Shown: positions 16,569-25,861 of the stretch, one piece after another | Position numbering within the stretch: the first letter of the stretch is position 1 | How the letters are laid out: each line of letters begins with the position of its first letter | Assembly: GCF_051245535.1 (NCBI RefSeq) | Contig: NZ_CP195303.1 | Coordinates: 744,001 to 808,000, forward strand | From: Micavibrio aeruginosavorus_D | Lineage (GTDB): Bacteria > Pseudomonadota > Alphaproteobacteria > Micavibrionales > Micavibrionaceae | Reading direction: 5' to 3' | DNA length: 64,000 bases | Notes under the pieces: model-generated | Told to the model about the DNA's origin: nothing | Database searches by the model: none | Seen by the model: only the letters and a program-made list of their open reading frames with translations | Translations under genes and position numbers: made by a program

Positions 16569-19367
16569 ATGGCAAGCGATACCACAATTACAACTGCCAA
16601 CAATCCCGAACCGGCATTGGGCGCGGATAGCAGCTTCTTTGATTTTCAGTCTGATATACCTGCGTCTGCGCTGAAAGCGGATTTGTATGCGGCTGATGAT
16701 ATTGATGGTGTGACCGAAGGGCTGTCTGGCTCTGGGAACCTGAATTACATGATTGCGCAAACGCAGCAGACGAATGATGCCGCGATGACGAGTGATCCGT
16801 TCAGCAATAAATCCATTACAGATTTGTTTGATGATGTCCCCGGTCTGGCTGGAAATCAGGCTGGCGCGGGCGGTGATGGCGCCGCTATCGGTGCAATTCC
16901 GGGATTTGGTGGCGATGATGCGGATGCGGCTTTGGCATTTCTGGTGAACCAGCCGGGCAACAATGATGCCTTGCTGAATGGTGGCGGCGGCGGTGGTGAA
17001 GGCAACTTTGCCTCCAATGTCGGCGCGTTGGGTGCATCATTTTATGACACCAATGGCGCCAGCGAAACATTCAATAATAACAACACTGAAACCGCCGAAA
17101 ATGGCCGCGATGGTGATAACGGCGACGACGGCGATGATGGTGACGATGGCGATGACGGTGATGATGGTGACGACGGTGATGATGGCGACCCACCAGACGA
17201 TCCACCACCTCCGGGCCCGGATGGTGACGTCGACCTGACCACGGATGTGGATTCTGACATTATTGATATCGATCTGGATGCCAACCTTGATCCGCTGGAA
17301 TATGTTCTGGGCGACATTGATATCGATATTGATGCCATTCTGGGCGATGTTTTGGATTTCGATGATGGCATTCTGCCAAATCCGGAAGTGATTATTGATG
17401 CGTTGATTGGCGGTATCGAACTGATCCCGGTTGAGATTGGGCCTCTGCTGGACCCGGTTGAAGAACTGCTGGGCGGAATCATTGATGACGTGAACCCGAT
17501 CCTGGACACGTTGCTGGGCGATATGTTGCCTGTGAACGTGATCGATCTTCTGGATGGATTGCTGGGTGGCACGGAAGGTGACCGCGACCTGTTCGTTGAT
17601 CTGGGGCTTGATGCTCTGGGTCTGGGGCTGGAAGGCCTTGATATCCTGAGCAATCTGGCGATTGATGTCCCCTTGGACGTTGTTGAGGGATTGTTGGGTG
17701 ACATTGATATTGGCCTTGATATTGACGGCGTTATCAATGGTCTTCTGACAGGCTCGGCTCTGGATATTCCGGACTTGACGCTGGGACTGATTACGGCGGG
17801 CGATATTCTGCCTGACCTCGATACAACATTATTGTCCACCAATGCGTTGACGGAGCCTTTGGCCCCGTTGCTGGATCCGCTTTTGGATGCAACGGCTCCA
17901 CTGTCCGATGGTGTCAATGGAATTACCACTGGATTGCTGGAAGCGTTGAGCGAATCCGTGGGTGATCCGTTGCAAAACGTGACGGGTGGTTTGTTGGACA
18001 ACGACCTGACTGGCGGATTGCTGGAAACGGCCGGTGGTCTAACCGAAACATTAAATGAAACACTGGGTGATGGTTTGCTGGATCCTGTTGGTGATGTCCT
18101 GACCGATATCACGGGCGGATTGAGTGATGCCGTATCTGGTGCCCTGGGCGATACACCGTTGGATGGGTTGCTGGGCGATCTGACCGGTGGTGAAGATGGT
18201 CTGGGTGGTGTTATTGGCGATCTTGCTGGTGACACATTGCTGGAAGGCACAGGTCTTGACGATCTGACCGATGGCTTGTTGGGTGATGACAGTCCGGTTG
18301 GCGATATCCTTGAAAACACGCTTGGCGGTGATCTGCTGGGTGGCGATGAGGGTATTACGGGCCATGTTGGCGATACGCTGGGCGATTTGTTGGCCGGTGG
18401 TGACAATGGCGGTCTGGACAATATTGTTGATGGCGTCCTGGGTGATGATGGCCTGATTGGCGGCATTGGCGGCGATCTGCTGGATGATAGTCCGTTGGAC
18501 GATCTTCTCGGTGGTGACGATGGCATTGGCGGTGTTGTCGATGATTTGCTTGGTGGTGATCTAGGTGATGGCCTTGGTGGCGATCTCTTGGGCGACTTGC
18601 TGGGCGGTGATGATGGTGTTGGCGGTATCGTTGATGAAGTTATCGGCGGCGAGCTTGGTGATGGGCTGGGCGGTGACCTGCTTGGCGATCTGCTGGGTGG
18701 CGATATCGGTGGTGATGATCCGCTTGGCGGCATCATTGGCGACGATGGTTTACTGGGCGGTATTACCGGAGATGATGGCCTGTTGGGAGGATTGTTGAAC
18801 AATCCCAATCCCGAAGCGGGCGGTGCCGACACGGATCTTGATATCGATACCGGCCTGAATCTGGGTGGTATGGAGGATATCGCGGTTGATGCCGTTTTGG
18901 ACCCGGTTGAAAACATCATTGGTGATGTCGACATTGGTGTTGATGTCAGCGGTATTGTTGATGATCTGACCAGTGGCAACATTGGCGGTATCACAGATGA
19001 TCTGCTGGGAACACTTGAGAACGCAATTGATCTTGAGCTTGATTTGTTCAATCCGGAACCGGATCAGGATAGTGGCATTGATGCGGATATTGCTGGCCTT
19101 GCAGGTGATCTGCTTGGCGGCGATCTGTTGGGCGGTCTTGGCGGTGATGGTGGCAGTCTGTGGCCCGAAGCCAGCATTGGTGACGGTCTGTTGGATGGTG
19201 CCCTTGGTGGCGGTCTGATGGACGGTGCACTTGGTGGCGGCTTGTTGCCAGAACCAGAAGGTATTGTGGCTGATGGCTTGGGAATGCTGGGCGGCATTCT
19301 TGGCGGCGGAAACGACGATGCGGCCAGCGGTGGCGGCGGTGGTCTGCTCGGCGGTCTCTTCGGCTAA
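16569..19367 (+). CDS. Large acidic Gly/Leu/Asp repeat protein, putative type I secreted surface protein
   Basis: A 932-residue protein without signal peptide, very rich in Gly, Asp, Leu and Ile and with no Cys. Domains in order: a non-repetitive N-terminus (1-150), ten collagen-like G-X-Y triplets of mostly GDD (about 181-210), a Pro-rich hinge, a region of divergent IDIDLD/LLD repeats (215-500), then Gly-rich LLGG repeats including two tandem 31-residue units starting at residues 651 and 682. The last 20 residues are Gly-rich and end LLGGLFG, as in some type I secretion signals. The next three genes encode a type I exporter, so it is the likely substrate and could act in adhesion, matrix or calcium binding. 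Not a classical RTX protein: the GGxGxDxxx nonapeptide is absent. Function is inference. Confidence 0.88.
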   Translation: MASDTTITTANNPEPALGADSSFFDFQSDIPASALKADLYAADDIDGVTEGLSGSGNLNYMIAQTQQTNDAAMTSDPFSNKSITDLFDDVPGLAGNQAGAGGDGAAIGAIPGFGGDDADAALAFLVNQPGNNDALLNGGGGGGEGNFASNVGALGASFYDTNGASETFNNNNTETAENGRDGDNGDDGDDGDDGDDGDDGDDGDDGDPPDDPPPPGPDGDVDLTTDVDSDIIDIDLDANLDPLEYVLGDIDIDIDAILGDVLDFDDGILPNPEVIIDALIGGIELIPVEIGPLLDPVEELLGGIIDDVNPILDTLLGDMLPVNVIDLLDGLLGGTEGDRDLFVDLGLDALGLGLEGLDILSNLAIDVPLDVVEGLLGDIDIGLDIDGVINGLLTGSALDIPDLTLGLITAGDILPDLDTTLLSTNALTEPLAPLLDPLLDATAPLSDGVNGITTGLLEALSESVGDPLQNVTGGLLDNDLTGGLLETAGGLTETLNETLGDGLLDPVGDVLTDITGGLSDAVSGALGDTPLDGLLGDLTGGEDGLGGVIGDLAGDTLLEGTGLDDLTDGLLGDDSPVGDILENTLGGDLLGGDEGITGHVGDTLGDLLAGGDNGGLDNIVDGVLGDDGLIGGIGGDLLDDSPLDDLLGGDDGIGGVVDDLLGGDLGDGLGGDLLGDLLGGDDGVGGIVDEVIGGELGDGLGGDLLGDLLGGDIGGDDPLGGIIGDDGLLGGITGDDGLLGGLLNNPNPEAGGADTDLDIDTGLNLGGMEDIAVDAVLDPVENIIGDVDIGVDVSGIVDDLTSGNIGGITDDLLGTLENAIDLELDLFNPEPDQDSGIDADIAGLAGDLLGGDLLGGLGGDGGSLWPEASIGDGLLDGALGGGLMDGALGGGLLPEPEGIVADGLGMLGGILGGGNDDAASGGGGGLLGGLFG
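17110..17190 (+). repeat. 9-bp tandem repeat coding collagen-like GDD triplets
   Basis: GAT/GAC and GGT/GGC codons alternate to give about ten Gly-X-Y triplets. Copy number of such short repeats can change by slippage. Confidence 0.8.
18519..18704 (+). repeat. Two 93-bp tandem repeats in the repeat-protein gene
   Basis: Units 18519-18611 and 18612-18704 code 31-residue copies beginning DGIGGVVDD and DGVGGIVDE and sharing LGDGLGGDLLGDLLGGD. Synonymous differences show they are not a very recent duplication. Weaker copies lie on both sides. Confidence 0.85.
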
Positions 19368-19421
19368 ATAAAACGTGTGTAACTAGGTTTTTCAAAATTC
19401 CTCAATCGGCGGAGGTTTCGC

Positions 19422-21110
19422 ATGCGCGATTCACTCGATATACGGGCAGGCCTGTTTCCTGGGCGCTATGCGTTCAGCACGCTGGTTCTGCCAACATTGT
19501 GCATCAATATTCTGTCTCTGGCTCTGCCGTTTCTGACCTTGCAGGTCTATGACAGGATTTTGCCGAACCCTGATGGTGGCACGTTGTCGGTTTTGATTGC
19601 CGGCATTTTGGTGGCCATCATGCTGGAAACCGTCCTGCGCATGGGGCGGGCCTATGTCATGGGGTGGAGTTCTGCATCCTTTGAACACCGCACATCCGTT
19701 GCCGCCATTCGCCAGATGATGAATGCGGAATTATCCGCCGTAAACCAGATGGGGACAGGGGAAGCCCTGAACCGTCTGGCCGCCGTTGGTAAAATTAAAG
19801 ACTTCCAGAACGGCAGCATTCTGGTCACCGTCATTGATGCGTTGTTCATTCCGGTGTATCTGGCCGCGATTATTTATATTGCGGGTGGATTGGTTTTAAT
19901 CCCCGTGGCCATTCTGACCCTGTTCATTATTTCGTCCGTGTTTCATGGCGTGCGTTTGAAAGCCGCCTTGCATGACCGTGAGGAAGATGACGATGCCCGT
20001 TACAACTTCCTGATTGAAACATTGCAGGGCATTCACACGTTGAAATCTTTCGCGCTGGAAAAAGTATTCCAACGCCGTTATGAAAAAATTCAATATAATA
20101 CGACACTGGCAAACTACGCCGTGACCGAAGAAACGGCCAAGTCGTTTAACAGTGCCAACGTTTTTGCCAGTCTGATCGTAGCCGCCGTGATTGCCGGTGG
20201 CGCATGGATGGTTGTGACGGGCCGCATGTCGTCCGGCGGTATGATTGCCGCCATTCTGCTGTCCGGTCGTTTGATGTTGCCGGCACAGAAAGTTCTGGGC
20301 CTGTGGATCCGGTATCAGGATTACCAAGTGGCCCGCGACAAAATCAATACATTGTTGCACATGCCGCAGGTCGCGCGAGATCAGAGTGTAGAAACACCGA
20401 TGTCGCAGGGTATTGTTGAGCTGCGTTCTGTTGGTTTCCGTTATACGGATGCATCGCCGTGGTTGTTTCGCGATGTTGACCTTGCCCTGCACCCCGGTCA
20501 GGCGATCCGCATTTCCGGCGCGCATGGTGCGGGTAAAACGGCTTTGCTGAAACTGATCGTTGGTCTTTATCGTCCGCAGGAAGGTGAAGTTCTGGTTGAT
20601 GGGGTTCATCCGTCCGTGTTCCCCGATGGTCATTTGTTGAGCCATATCGGATATATTCCGACCAAAGGAACGTTATTCCGTGGCCGTATCCGTGACAATT
20701 TGACCCGCTTTGGCATGGTGCCGGAATCCGACGTGCGTGCCGTGACCGCCATGCTGGGGATTGATCGTGACGTTTCTGCCTTGCCCAAAGGGTTTGATAC
20801 GTGGGTTGAAGGGACAGAAAACGATGTTTTGCCACCGGGTTTGCGCCAACGCATTGCCATTGCGCGCGCGCTGGCCGGTCACCCCAAAGTGATTTTGTTT
20901 GACGATGCTGACCGCAACCTGGACCGCGACGGATATCGTGCCGTACACACCATGCTGGGCCGTCTGAAACATAAGGCATCCATCATTATGGTCAGTGATG
21001 ACCGTAACATGACGTCTCTGTGTGATCGGCACTATCGTCTGGATATCAATGGGCTGATCCCGCAAATGGATGAACGCACATCCCTTTATGATCTGGAGTT
21101 ACGCGCATGA
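19422..21110 (+). CDS. Type I secretion ABC exporter subunit, degenerate ATPase
   Basis: A 562-residue half-transporter with five to six membrane segments (20-300) and one nucleotide-binding domain (331-562), similar to PrtD/LapB type exporters without a leader peptidase domain. Walker A GAHGAGKT is at 366-373. Several key residues depart from consensus: the Q-loop Gln is Thr414, the signature is LPPGLRQ at 470-476, Walker B ends ILFDD (Asp in place of the catalytic Glu), and the switch His is Asp526. It overlaps the next ABC gene by 4 bp (ATGA), and the two probably form an asymmetric heterodimer. Start supported by GGAGG upstream. Confidence 0.9.
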   Translation: MRDSLDIRAGLFPGRYAFSTLVLPTLCINILSLALPFLTLQVYDRILPNPDGGTLSVLIAGILVAIMLETVLRMGRAYVMGWSSASFEHRTSVAAIRQMMNAELSAVNQMGTGEALNRLAAVGKIKDFQNGSILVTVIDALFIPVYLAAIIYIAGGLVLIPVAILTLFIISSVFHGVRLKAALHDREEDDDARYNFLIETLQGIHTLKSFALEKVFQRRYEKIQYNTTLANYAVTEETAKSFNSANVFASLIVAAVIAGGAWMVVTGRMSSGGMIAAILLSGRLMLPAQKVLGLWIRYQDYQVARDKINTLLHMPQVARDQSVETPMSQGIVELRSVGFRYTDASPWLFRDVDLALHPGQAIRISGAHGAGKTALLKLIVGLYRPQEGEVLVDGVHPSVFPDGHLLSHIGYIPTKGTLFRGRIRDNLTRFGMVPESDVRAVTAMLGIDRDVSALPKGFDTWVEGTENDVLPPGLRQRIAIARALAGHPKVILFDDADRNLDRDGYRAVHTMLGRLKHKASIIMVSDDRNMTSLCDRHYRLDINGLIPQMDERTSLYDLELRA

Positions 21111-23374
21111 CATCCGCTTCGAAAATCACAGGTATGATGGCCGCGCCCCAGCGGTCAAAAACCCGGTACAGCGATATTAACGACGGACAAATAAAATCCA
21201 CGTCCGAGATTGCCGCACTGGATGGATTGATGCAGCGTTTGCAGGAAACGACATGGTCCGGGCAAAACCGTGGTGTGCATCAGGGTGCATGGGAGCGGTC
21301 ACTGTGCATGACATTGCTGGCCATTGATCCGGATATTAAATTTCACCGCATTGCGGAATCTTTATCTGCGCCGGAACGTCAAATGGACCGTGTTGATTTT
21401 ATGAACACGATGGCCAATCTGGGGTTCCGGGCCAGTACATTTGAATCATCCATCAATAATGTTGATGACCGTGTGAAGCCGTGCCTGTTTATTCCGGACG
21501 GCGAAACGGAAACCCCGTTCGTTATCCTGCCGGGCAGCCGTATTTATGACGGCGAACAACACCGGATGAAAGATACAAACGGCAAACGCGGTGGGATGAG
21601 TGGCAAGGCCATTAAATTCACCACCTATGATGAATCGTTTGAATATACGTCTAAATTCATGCGTAAGGGCACGGGCCATAGCTGGTTCCGCGCGTTGTTG
21701 ACCCGTTTTTCCGGAACGATCTGGCAAGTCCTTGCCACCGGGATTGTGCTGAACCTGATTGCGCTGTCCACGCCGTTGTTCATTATGATGGTGTATGACC
21801 GCGTTGTGTCGGCTCATGCCTTGGAAACATTGCCGATGCTGACCGCCGGGGTGATGATTGCCATTGCCGCGGAATGGATGTTGCGCACCATTCGGTCCCA
21901 TGGTCTGTCGTGGTTGGGCGGACGGTTGGACAATATTGTCAGCAATCGCATTTTTGAGCATTTAATGAATTTGTCGCCGTCTTATATCGAACGGGCCCCG
22001 ATCCCGTCACAGGTGGCGCGTATTAAAACATTTGAATCCGTGCGTGACTTCTTCTCTGGATCCGCCTTCCTGTCGGTTCTGGAAATGCCGTTTATGATTA
22101 TTGCCTTGCTGGCCATTGCGTTTATTGCGGGGCCGTTGGCTCTGGTTCCTGTGTTTATGATGGTTTTGTACGCCATTCTGGCCTACATCACATGGCAGCG
22201 TGTGAAAGTGGTCATTCGTCTGGCCGCAAAAGCCAGCTCGGCCCGCCAGCAATTTGCTTTGGATACGTTTGACAAGCTGGAGGATATTCGCGCCAACGGT
22301 CTGCAAAATATCTGGATGGAAAAATTCCGTGATTTGTCTGGCCGTGAAGCCATGGCGCAGTTCAAACTGGCTTGGTCCGGGAATATTGGTGAAACGCTGG
22401 GGCATGCCATTACCATTTTGTCCGCCGTTGCGGTTGTGTATTTCGGTACGCATCTGATCTGGGATGGTGTGATGACCACCGGTGCGCTGGTGGCCAGCAT
22501 GATCCTGGTCTGGCGCGTCCTGACCCCGTTCTACAGCCTGTGCACAATGGTTCCGCGTCTGGAACAATTGCGCAACAGCGTGCGTCAAATTAACTCTCTG
22601 ATCGATATTGATACGGAAGACCAAGCCAACCGCAATGCTGCCCGTCCGGGTCATATGCGTGGCCGTGTGACCTTTATCAATGCCGGATTGAAATATGATC
22701 AAGACCAGAACCCGGTCTTCGCGGGCCTGACCTTTGATGTGAAACCGGGCGAAATTTGTGCCATTACCGGCGAAAATGGCGCGGGTAAAACCTCGGTTCT
22801 GAAACTGATCAAGAAAATGTACATCCCGCAGGCGGGCAGTATCCGGATTGATGGGTTTGATATTCGCCAACTGGATTACGGCGATCTGCGCCGCAACATT
22901 GCCTATGTTCCGCAATCGCCGGAGTTTTTCTATGGATCGATTGCGGACAATATCCGCTTTGCCAACCCGTTGGCGACGGACAAAGAAATCAATATGGCGC
23001 TGGAACAGGCCGGTATTTTGGGCGAAGTTCAGAATTTGCACAGCGGCCTGAACACCAAGATTGGTCAAGGGCCGGATTCAATCAGCCTGCCATCCGCCAT
23101 GGCCATTCGTCTGGGACTGGTGCGTGCCTATTTGCACGAAGCGCCAATTCTTCTGATCGATGAATTGCCGAACTCGCTTCTGAATGATGAGGCTGGCCAG
23201 TTCCTGCATGAAACCATTATTCGTGCGCATGGCCACCAGACCGTTTTCATGGTGACCTATCGCCGTGACTATCTAGAAATGGCGGATACGATTGTGCTGC
23301 TGCGTCGTGGTTTACAGCCACAGGCAGGGGCCGGTCCGATCATGATGGAACGTTTGAAAAAAATGCAATGGTAA
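21107..23374 (+). CDS. Type I secretion ABC exporter subunit with C39-like N-terminal domain
   Basis: A 755-residue protein: an N-terminal C39-like domain (38-150) without a clear QxxCG catalytic motif, a membrane domain (about 200-490), and an ATPase domain (515-755). Walker A GENGAGKT is 555-562, the Q-loop Gln603 is present, Walker B ILLIDE at 681-686 keeps the Glu, but the signature region reads SLPSAMA (660-666) and the switch His is Tyr718. Paired with the preceding subunit, the good Walker site here would meet the better signature of the partner, as in heterodimeric exporters with one active site. The C39-like domain may hold the unfolded substrate, as in RTX exporters. It overlaps the preceding gene and precedes the HlyD gene closely. 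Confidence 0.9.
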   Translation: MTSASKITGMMAAPQRSKTRYSDINDGQIKSTSEIAALDGLMQRLQETTWSGQNRGVHQGAWERSLCMTLLAIDPDIKFHRIAESLSAPERQMDRVDFMNTMANLGFRASTFESSINNVDDRVKPCLFIPDGETETPFVILPGSRIYDGEQHRMKDTNGKRGGMSGKAIKFTTYDESFEYTSKFMRKGTGHSWFRALLTRFSGTIWQVLATGIVLNLIALSTPLFIMMVYDRVVSAHALETLPMLTAGVMIAIAAEWMLRTIRSHGLSWLGGRLDNIVSNRIFEHLMNLSPSYIERAPIPSQVARIKTFESVRDFFSGSAFLSVLEMPFMIIALLAIAFIAGPLALVPVFMMVLYAILAYITWQRVKVVIRLAAKASSARQQFALDTFDKLEDIRANGLQNIWMEKFRDLSGREAMAQFKLAWSGNIGETLGHAITILSAVAVVYFGTHLIWDGVMTTGALVASMILVWRVLTPFYSLCTMVPRLEQLRNSVRQINSLIDIDTEDQANRNAARPGHMRGRVTFINAGLKYDQDQNPVFAGLTFDVKPGEICAITGENGAGKTSVLKLIKKMYIPQAGSIRIDGFDIRQLDYGDLRRNIAYVPQSPEFFYGSIADNIRFANPLATDKEINMALEQAGILGEVQNLHSGLNTKIGQGPDSISLPSAMAIRLGLVRAYLHEAPILLIDELPNSLLNDEAGQFLHETIIRAHGHQTVFMVTYRRDYLEMADTIVLLRRGLQPQAGAGPIMMERLKKMQW

Positions 23375-23388
23375 CCGAGGAGGGAACC

Positions 23389-24735
23389 ATGATGGATAAA
23401 TCAGTGATGAAAAAATCAGCCATTCAACAACCGCAATTGCGCTTTCTGGCGCAATCGGCCCGGTTGGAGGAAGAAATCAACCCCCGTTTGATCCGCCTGA
23501 CATCCGGTGCGATTGCACTGTGCATTGGCGTGTTCATCGTATGGGCCAGCTTGACCAACGTGAATGAAATTGCCCGCACACCGGGTGAAATCATTCCCGC
23601 CGGGATGCAGAAAGTGGTCCAGCATTTAGAGGGCGGTATCGTCAAAGACATTAGAGTAAAAGACGGCGATATGGTGAAAGCCGGACAGACGCTGCTGGTT
23701 CTGGAAGAAACTGGCGTTCAGGAAGATTTGAACCGGGCCTTGACCCACGCCAGCTATCTGGCCGCACAAAAAGAATTGTTACAGGCCTTTGTGGATGGCC
23801 GTGACCCAAATTTTTCGGACATGAAAGATGTTTCGCCGGAAATGATTGAAGAACAGAAAAATGTGTTCAGAAGCACAGCCGAATCTCGCCTGAAAGAACG
23901 TAAAATCCTGCAGGATCAAGTGGCTCAGAAAGAACAGAGCATAAAATCACTGCAAGCCCGTCAGGCCGCAATTGGCCAGAATTTGAAGCTGGCGCAGGAT
24001 ATGTATGAACGCCGTCAGGGTTTGTATCGTAACGGATATATTTCCCACATCAGCTTCCTGCAAACGGAACAGGAACTGAACACGCTGAAAGGTGAACGCA
24101 GTCAGGTGAATAGCCAGATTGAAGAAGCCAGAGCCACGTTGCAGGAGTACCAAGGACGCCTGCAATCGCTAGAGGCGCGCAACCGCGATGATGCTTACCA
24201 ACGCCTGAACGCGCTTGAAAACGAAATCAAACAAAACGCCGAGGTTAAAGATCGTTTGCAAAATCGTCGCAATCGGTTGGAAGTGGCCGCGCCCGTTGAT
24301 GGTTTGGTGAAAGGCTTGAGCGTGAACACGATCGGTGCCGTCGTTGGCCCCGGCCAGGCTTTAATGGAAATTGTGCCGATGAATGATGATTTGTTGGTCG
24401 AAATCCGTATTCCGCCACAATATGCCGGTCACCTGACGCTGGGTCAGGAAGTGCAGGTGAAAGTCAGCTCGTATGATTTCTCCCGCTATGGTGCCGTGCC
24501 GGGTAAATTGACCTACCTGTCGCCAACAACCTTCGTCGGTGAGCGGGGTGAGCGTTTTTACCGCGGTCACGTGGCGCTGGATCGCAATTTCGTCGGTGGT
24601 AAAGGTCAGGAAAGCAATAAAATCATGCCGGGCATGACCGTGATGGCCGATATTGTGACGGGTCGTAAAACCGTGATGCAATATCTGATGAAGCCGATTC
24701 ATACATCATTGATGACCGCTTTTTCCGAGCGTTAA
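23389..24735 (+). CDS. HlyD-family membrane fusion protein of type I secretion
   Basis: A 448-residue periplasmic adaptor. ATG 23389 is chosen since GAGGAGGG lies 4 nt upstream; an earlier ATG at 23368 overlaps the ABC gene. One transmembrane segment lies near residues 45-62, then a split lipoyl domain (HLEGGIVKDIRVKDGD), a long coiled-coil hairpin (about 115-300) and the C-terminal beta barrel. This links the ABC pair to an outer-membrane TolC-like channel, which is not encoded in the window. The frame overlaps the preceding gene end in sequence only. Confidence 0.95.
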   Translation: MMDKSVMKKSAIQQPQLRFLAQSARLEEEINPRLIRLTSGAIALCIGVFIVWASLTNVNEIARTPGEIIPAGMQKVVQHLEGGIVKDIRVKDGDMVKAGQTLLVLEETGVQEDLNRALTHASYLAAQKELLQAFVDGRDPNFSDMKDVSPEMIEEQKNVFRSTAESRLKERKILQDQVAQKEQSIKSLQARQAAIGQNLKLAQDMYERRQGLYRNGYISHISFLQTEQELNTLKGERSQVNSQIEEARATLQEYQGRLQSLEARNRDDAYQRLNALENEIKQNAEVKDRLQNRRNRLEVAAPVDGLVKGLSVNTIGAVVGPGQALMEIVPMNDDLLVEIRIPPQYAGHLTLGQEVQVKVSSYDFSRYGAVPGKLTYLSPTTFVGERGERFYRGHVALDRNFVGGKGQESNKIMPGMTVMADIVTGRKTVMQYLMKPIHTSLMTAFSER

Positions 24736-24759
24736 TCGTAGAAAACAGGAGACGCAACT

Positions 24760-25713
24760 ATGGTAATGACCGTACAAGATTTGGAAGAAGCCGCAAGCGC
24801 CCCCAGTGCCACGCGTTCTGTCCTGATTGTTGATGATGATCGTATTTCATTGAAGTTTCTGGACCATCAGGTTCAGGCGATGGGGTACAGAACCGTTCTG
24901 GCCAGTGATGGGCATGAAGCTTTGACCATCTTGCAACATTCACCCGACGCCTTCGGGGCAATTTTGCTGGACCGGATCATGCCGCATGTGGATGGTTTGA
25001 CGGTGATGCAGAAGGTGAAGGATAATCCGTATCTGCGCGATATTCCCGTCATCATGCAAACCAGCGCGAAAAGCCCGGAAGAAATCGAAGAAGGGATTGA
25101 TTCCGGTGTTTTTCATTACCTGACCAAACCGATCAACATTGATATGTTGCGGGTGACGTTGCGGTCCGCCATGCGTACCTTTGAAACGCACAGCACGCAC
25201 AAACGCGCCCGCACAAATTCAACAGCCGGTTTTGGTATGTTGCAAAGTGCCCAGTTCAATGTACGGACACCGGACGAGGCCAAAGTGCTGGCGGCGTTCC
25301 TGTCCGAATGTTTCCCGGAACCGGACCGCGTGTTGCAGGGGATTGAGGAGTTATTGTTCAATGCCATCGAACACGGCAACCTTGGGATTGATGGCCCGAT
25401 GAAGGCGCAATTGACACAGAACGGAACATTGCGCCGGGAAATCGAACAACGATTGAGTGATCCACGCTTCGTCAACAAGGCTGTAGATGTCACGCTGACG
25501 CGTAAGGATGGTGGCGTTTATGTCGTCATCAGCGATCAGGGCGATGGATTTAACTGGCGCGACCATTTGAAAATCGATCCGGTTCATGCCGGTGATCGGT
25601 ATGGACGTGGCATTGCCATGGCCGGGTCCGTGTGTTTTGACAAATTGATGTATAACGACAAGGGCAACAAAGCGGTGGCCTATGTCGCGGACGGTTCTGC
25701 GTTAAACTGGTGA
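24760..25713 (+). CDS. Response regulator fused to an RsbW-like ATPase domain
   Basis: A 317-residue cytoplasmic protein. Receiver domain (18-140) has Asp25, Asp26, phospho-acceptor Asp71 (ILLDRIMP), Thr105-like and Lys in LTKPIN. Residues 165-317 form a HATPase_c_2 domain with N-box EELLFNAIEHGN and G-box DQGDGFNW and RGIAMAGS, as in anti-sigma factor/serine kinases. AGGAG is 8 nt upstream. It closes the secretion operon, so it may couple a phosphorelay to partner switching that controls surface-protein export or expression. It is not a sigma-54 activator: no AAA+ domain. Confidence 0.88.
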   Translation: MVMTVQDLEEAASAPSATRSVLIVDDDRISLKFLDHQVQAMGYRTVLASDGHEALTILQHSPDAFGAILLDRIMPHVDGLTVMQKVKDNPYLRDIPVIMQTSAKSPEEIEEGIDSGVFHYLTKPINIDMLRVTLRSAMRTFETHSTHKRARTNSTAGFGMLQSAQFNVRTPDEAKVLAAFLSECFPEPDRVLQGIEELLFNAIEHGNLGIDGPMKAQLTQNGTLRREIEQRLSDPRFVNKAVDVTLTRKDGGVYVVISDQGDGFNWRDHLKIDPVHAGDRYGRGIAMAGSVCFDKLMYNDKGNKAVAYVADGSALNW

Positions 25714-25780
25714 TTTAATTGCGATAACACTGCGTTTTCTGATTAAACACTGCTTGATTTTTCTATTCCGGGTTATAAAT

Positions 25781-25817
25781 GACTGGCGGAGCACCCGTGT
25801 ATGGTGCCCCGCCAGTC
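25781..25817 (+). terminator. Strong hairpin after the secretion operon
   Basis: GACTGGCGGAGCACC and GGTGCCCCGCCAGTC pair over 15 positions with one mismatch around a 7-nt loop. No T-run follows directly (GCGTTTAATG), so it may be a terminator of modest efficiency or an mRNA-stabilising element between operons. Confidence 0.6.
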
Positions 25818-25861
25818 GCGTTTAATGTTGCGCGTTTAACATTTGAAAACCGGATATCCTG

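Noticed and set aside
17042..19051. 669-residue Ser/Pro-rich frame on the minus strand
   Set aside because: It is the exact antisense shadow of the Gly/Asp-rich repeat gene, whose codon bias makes the opposite frame open; no ribosome site or plausible function.
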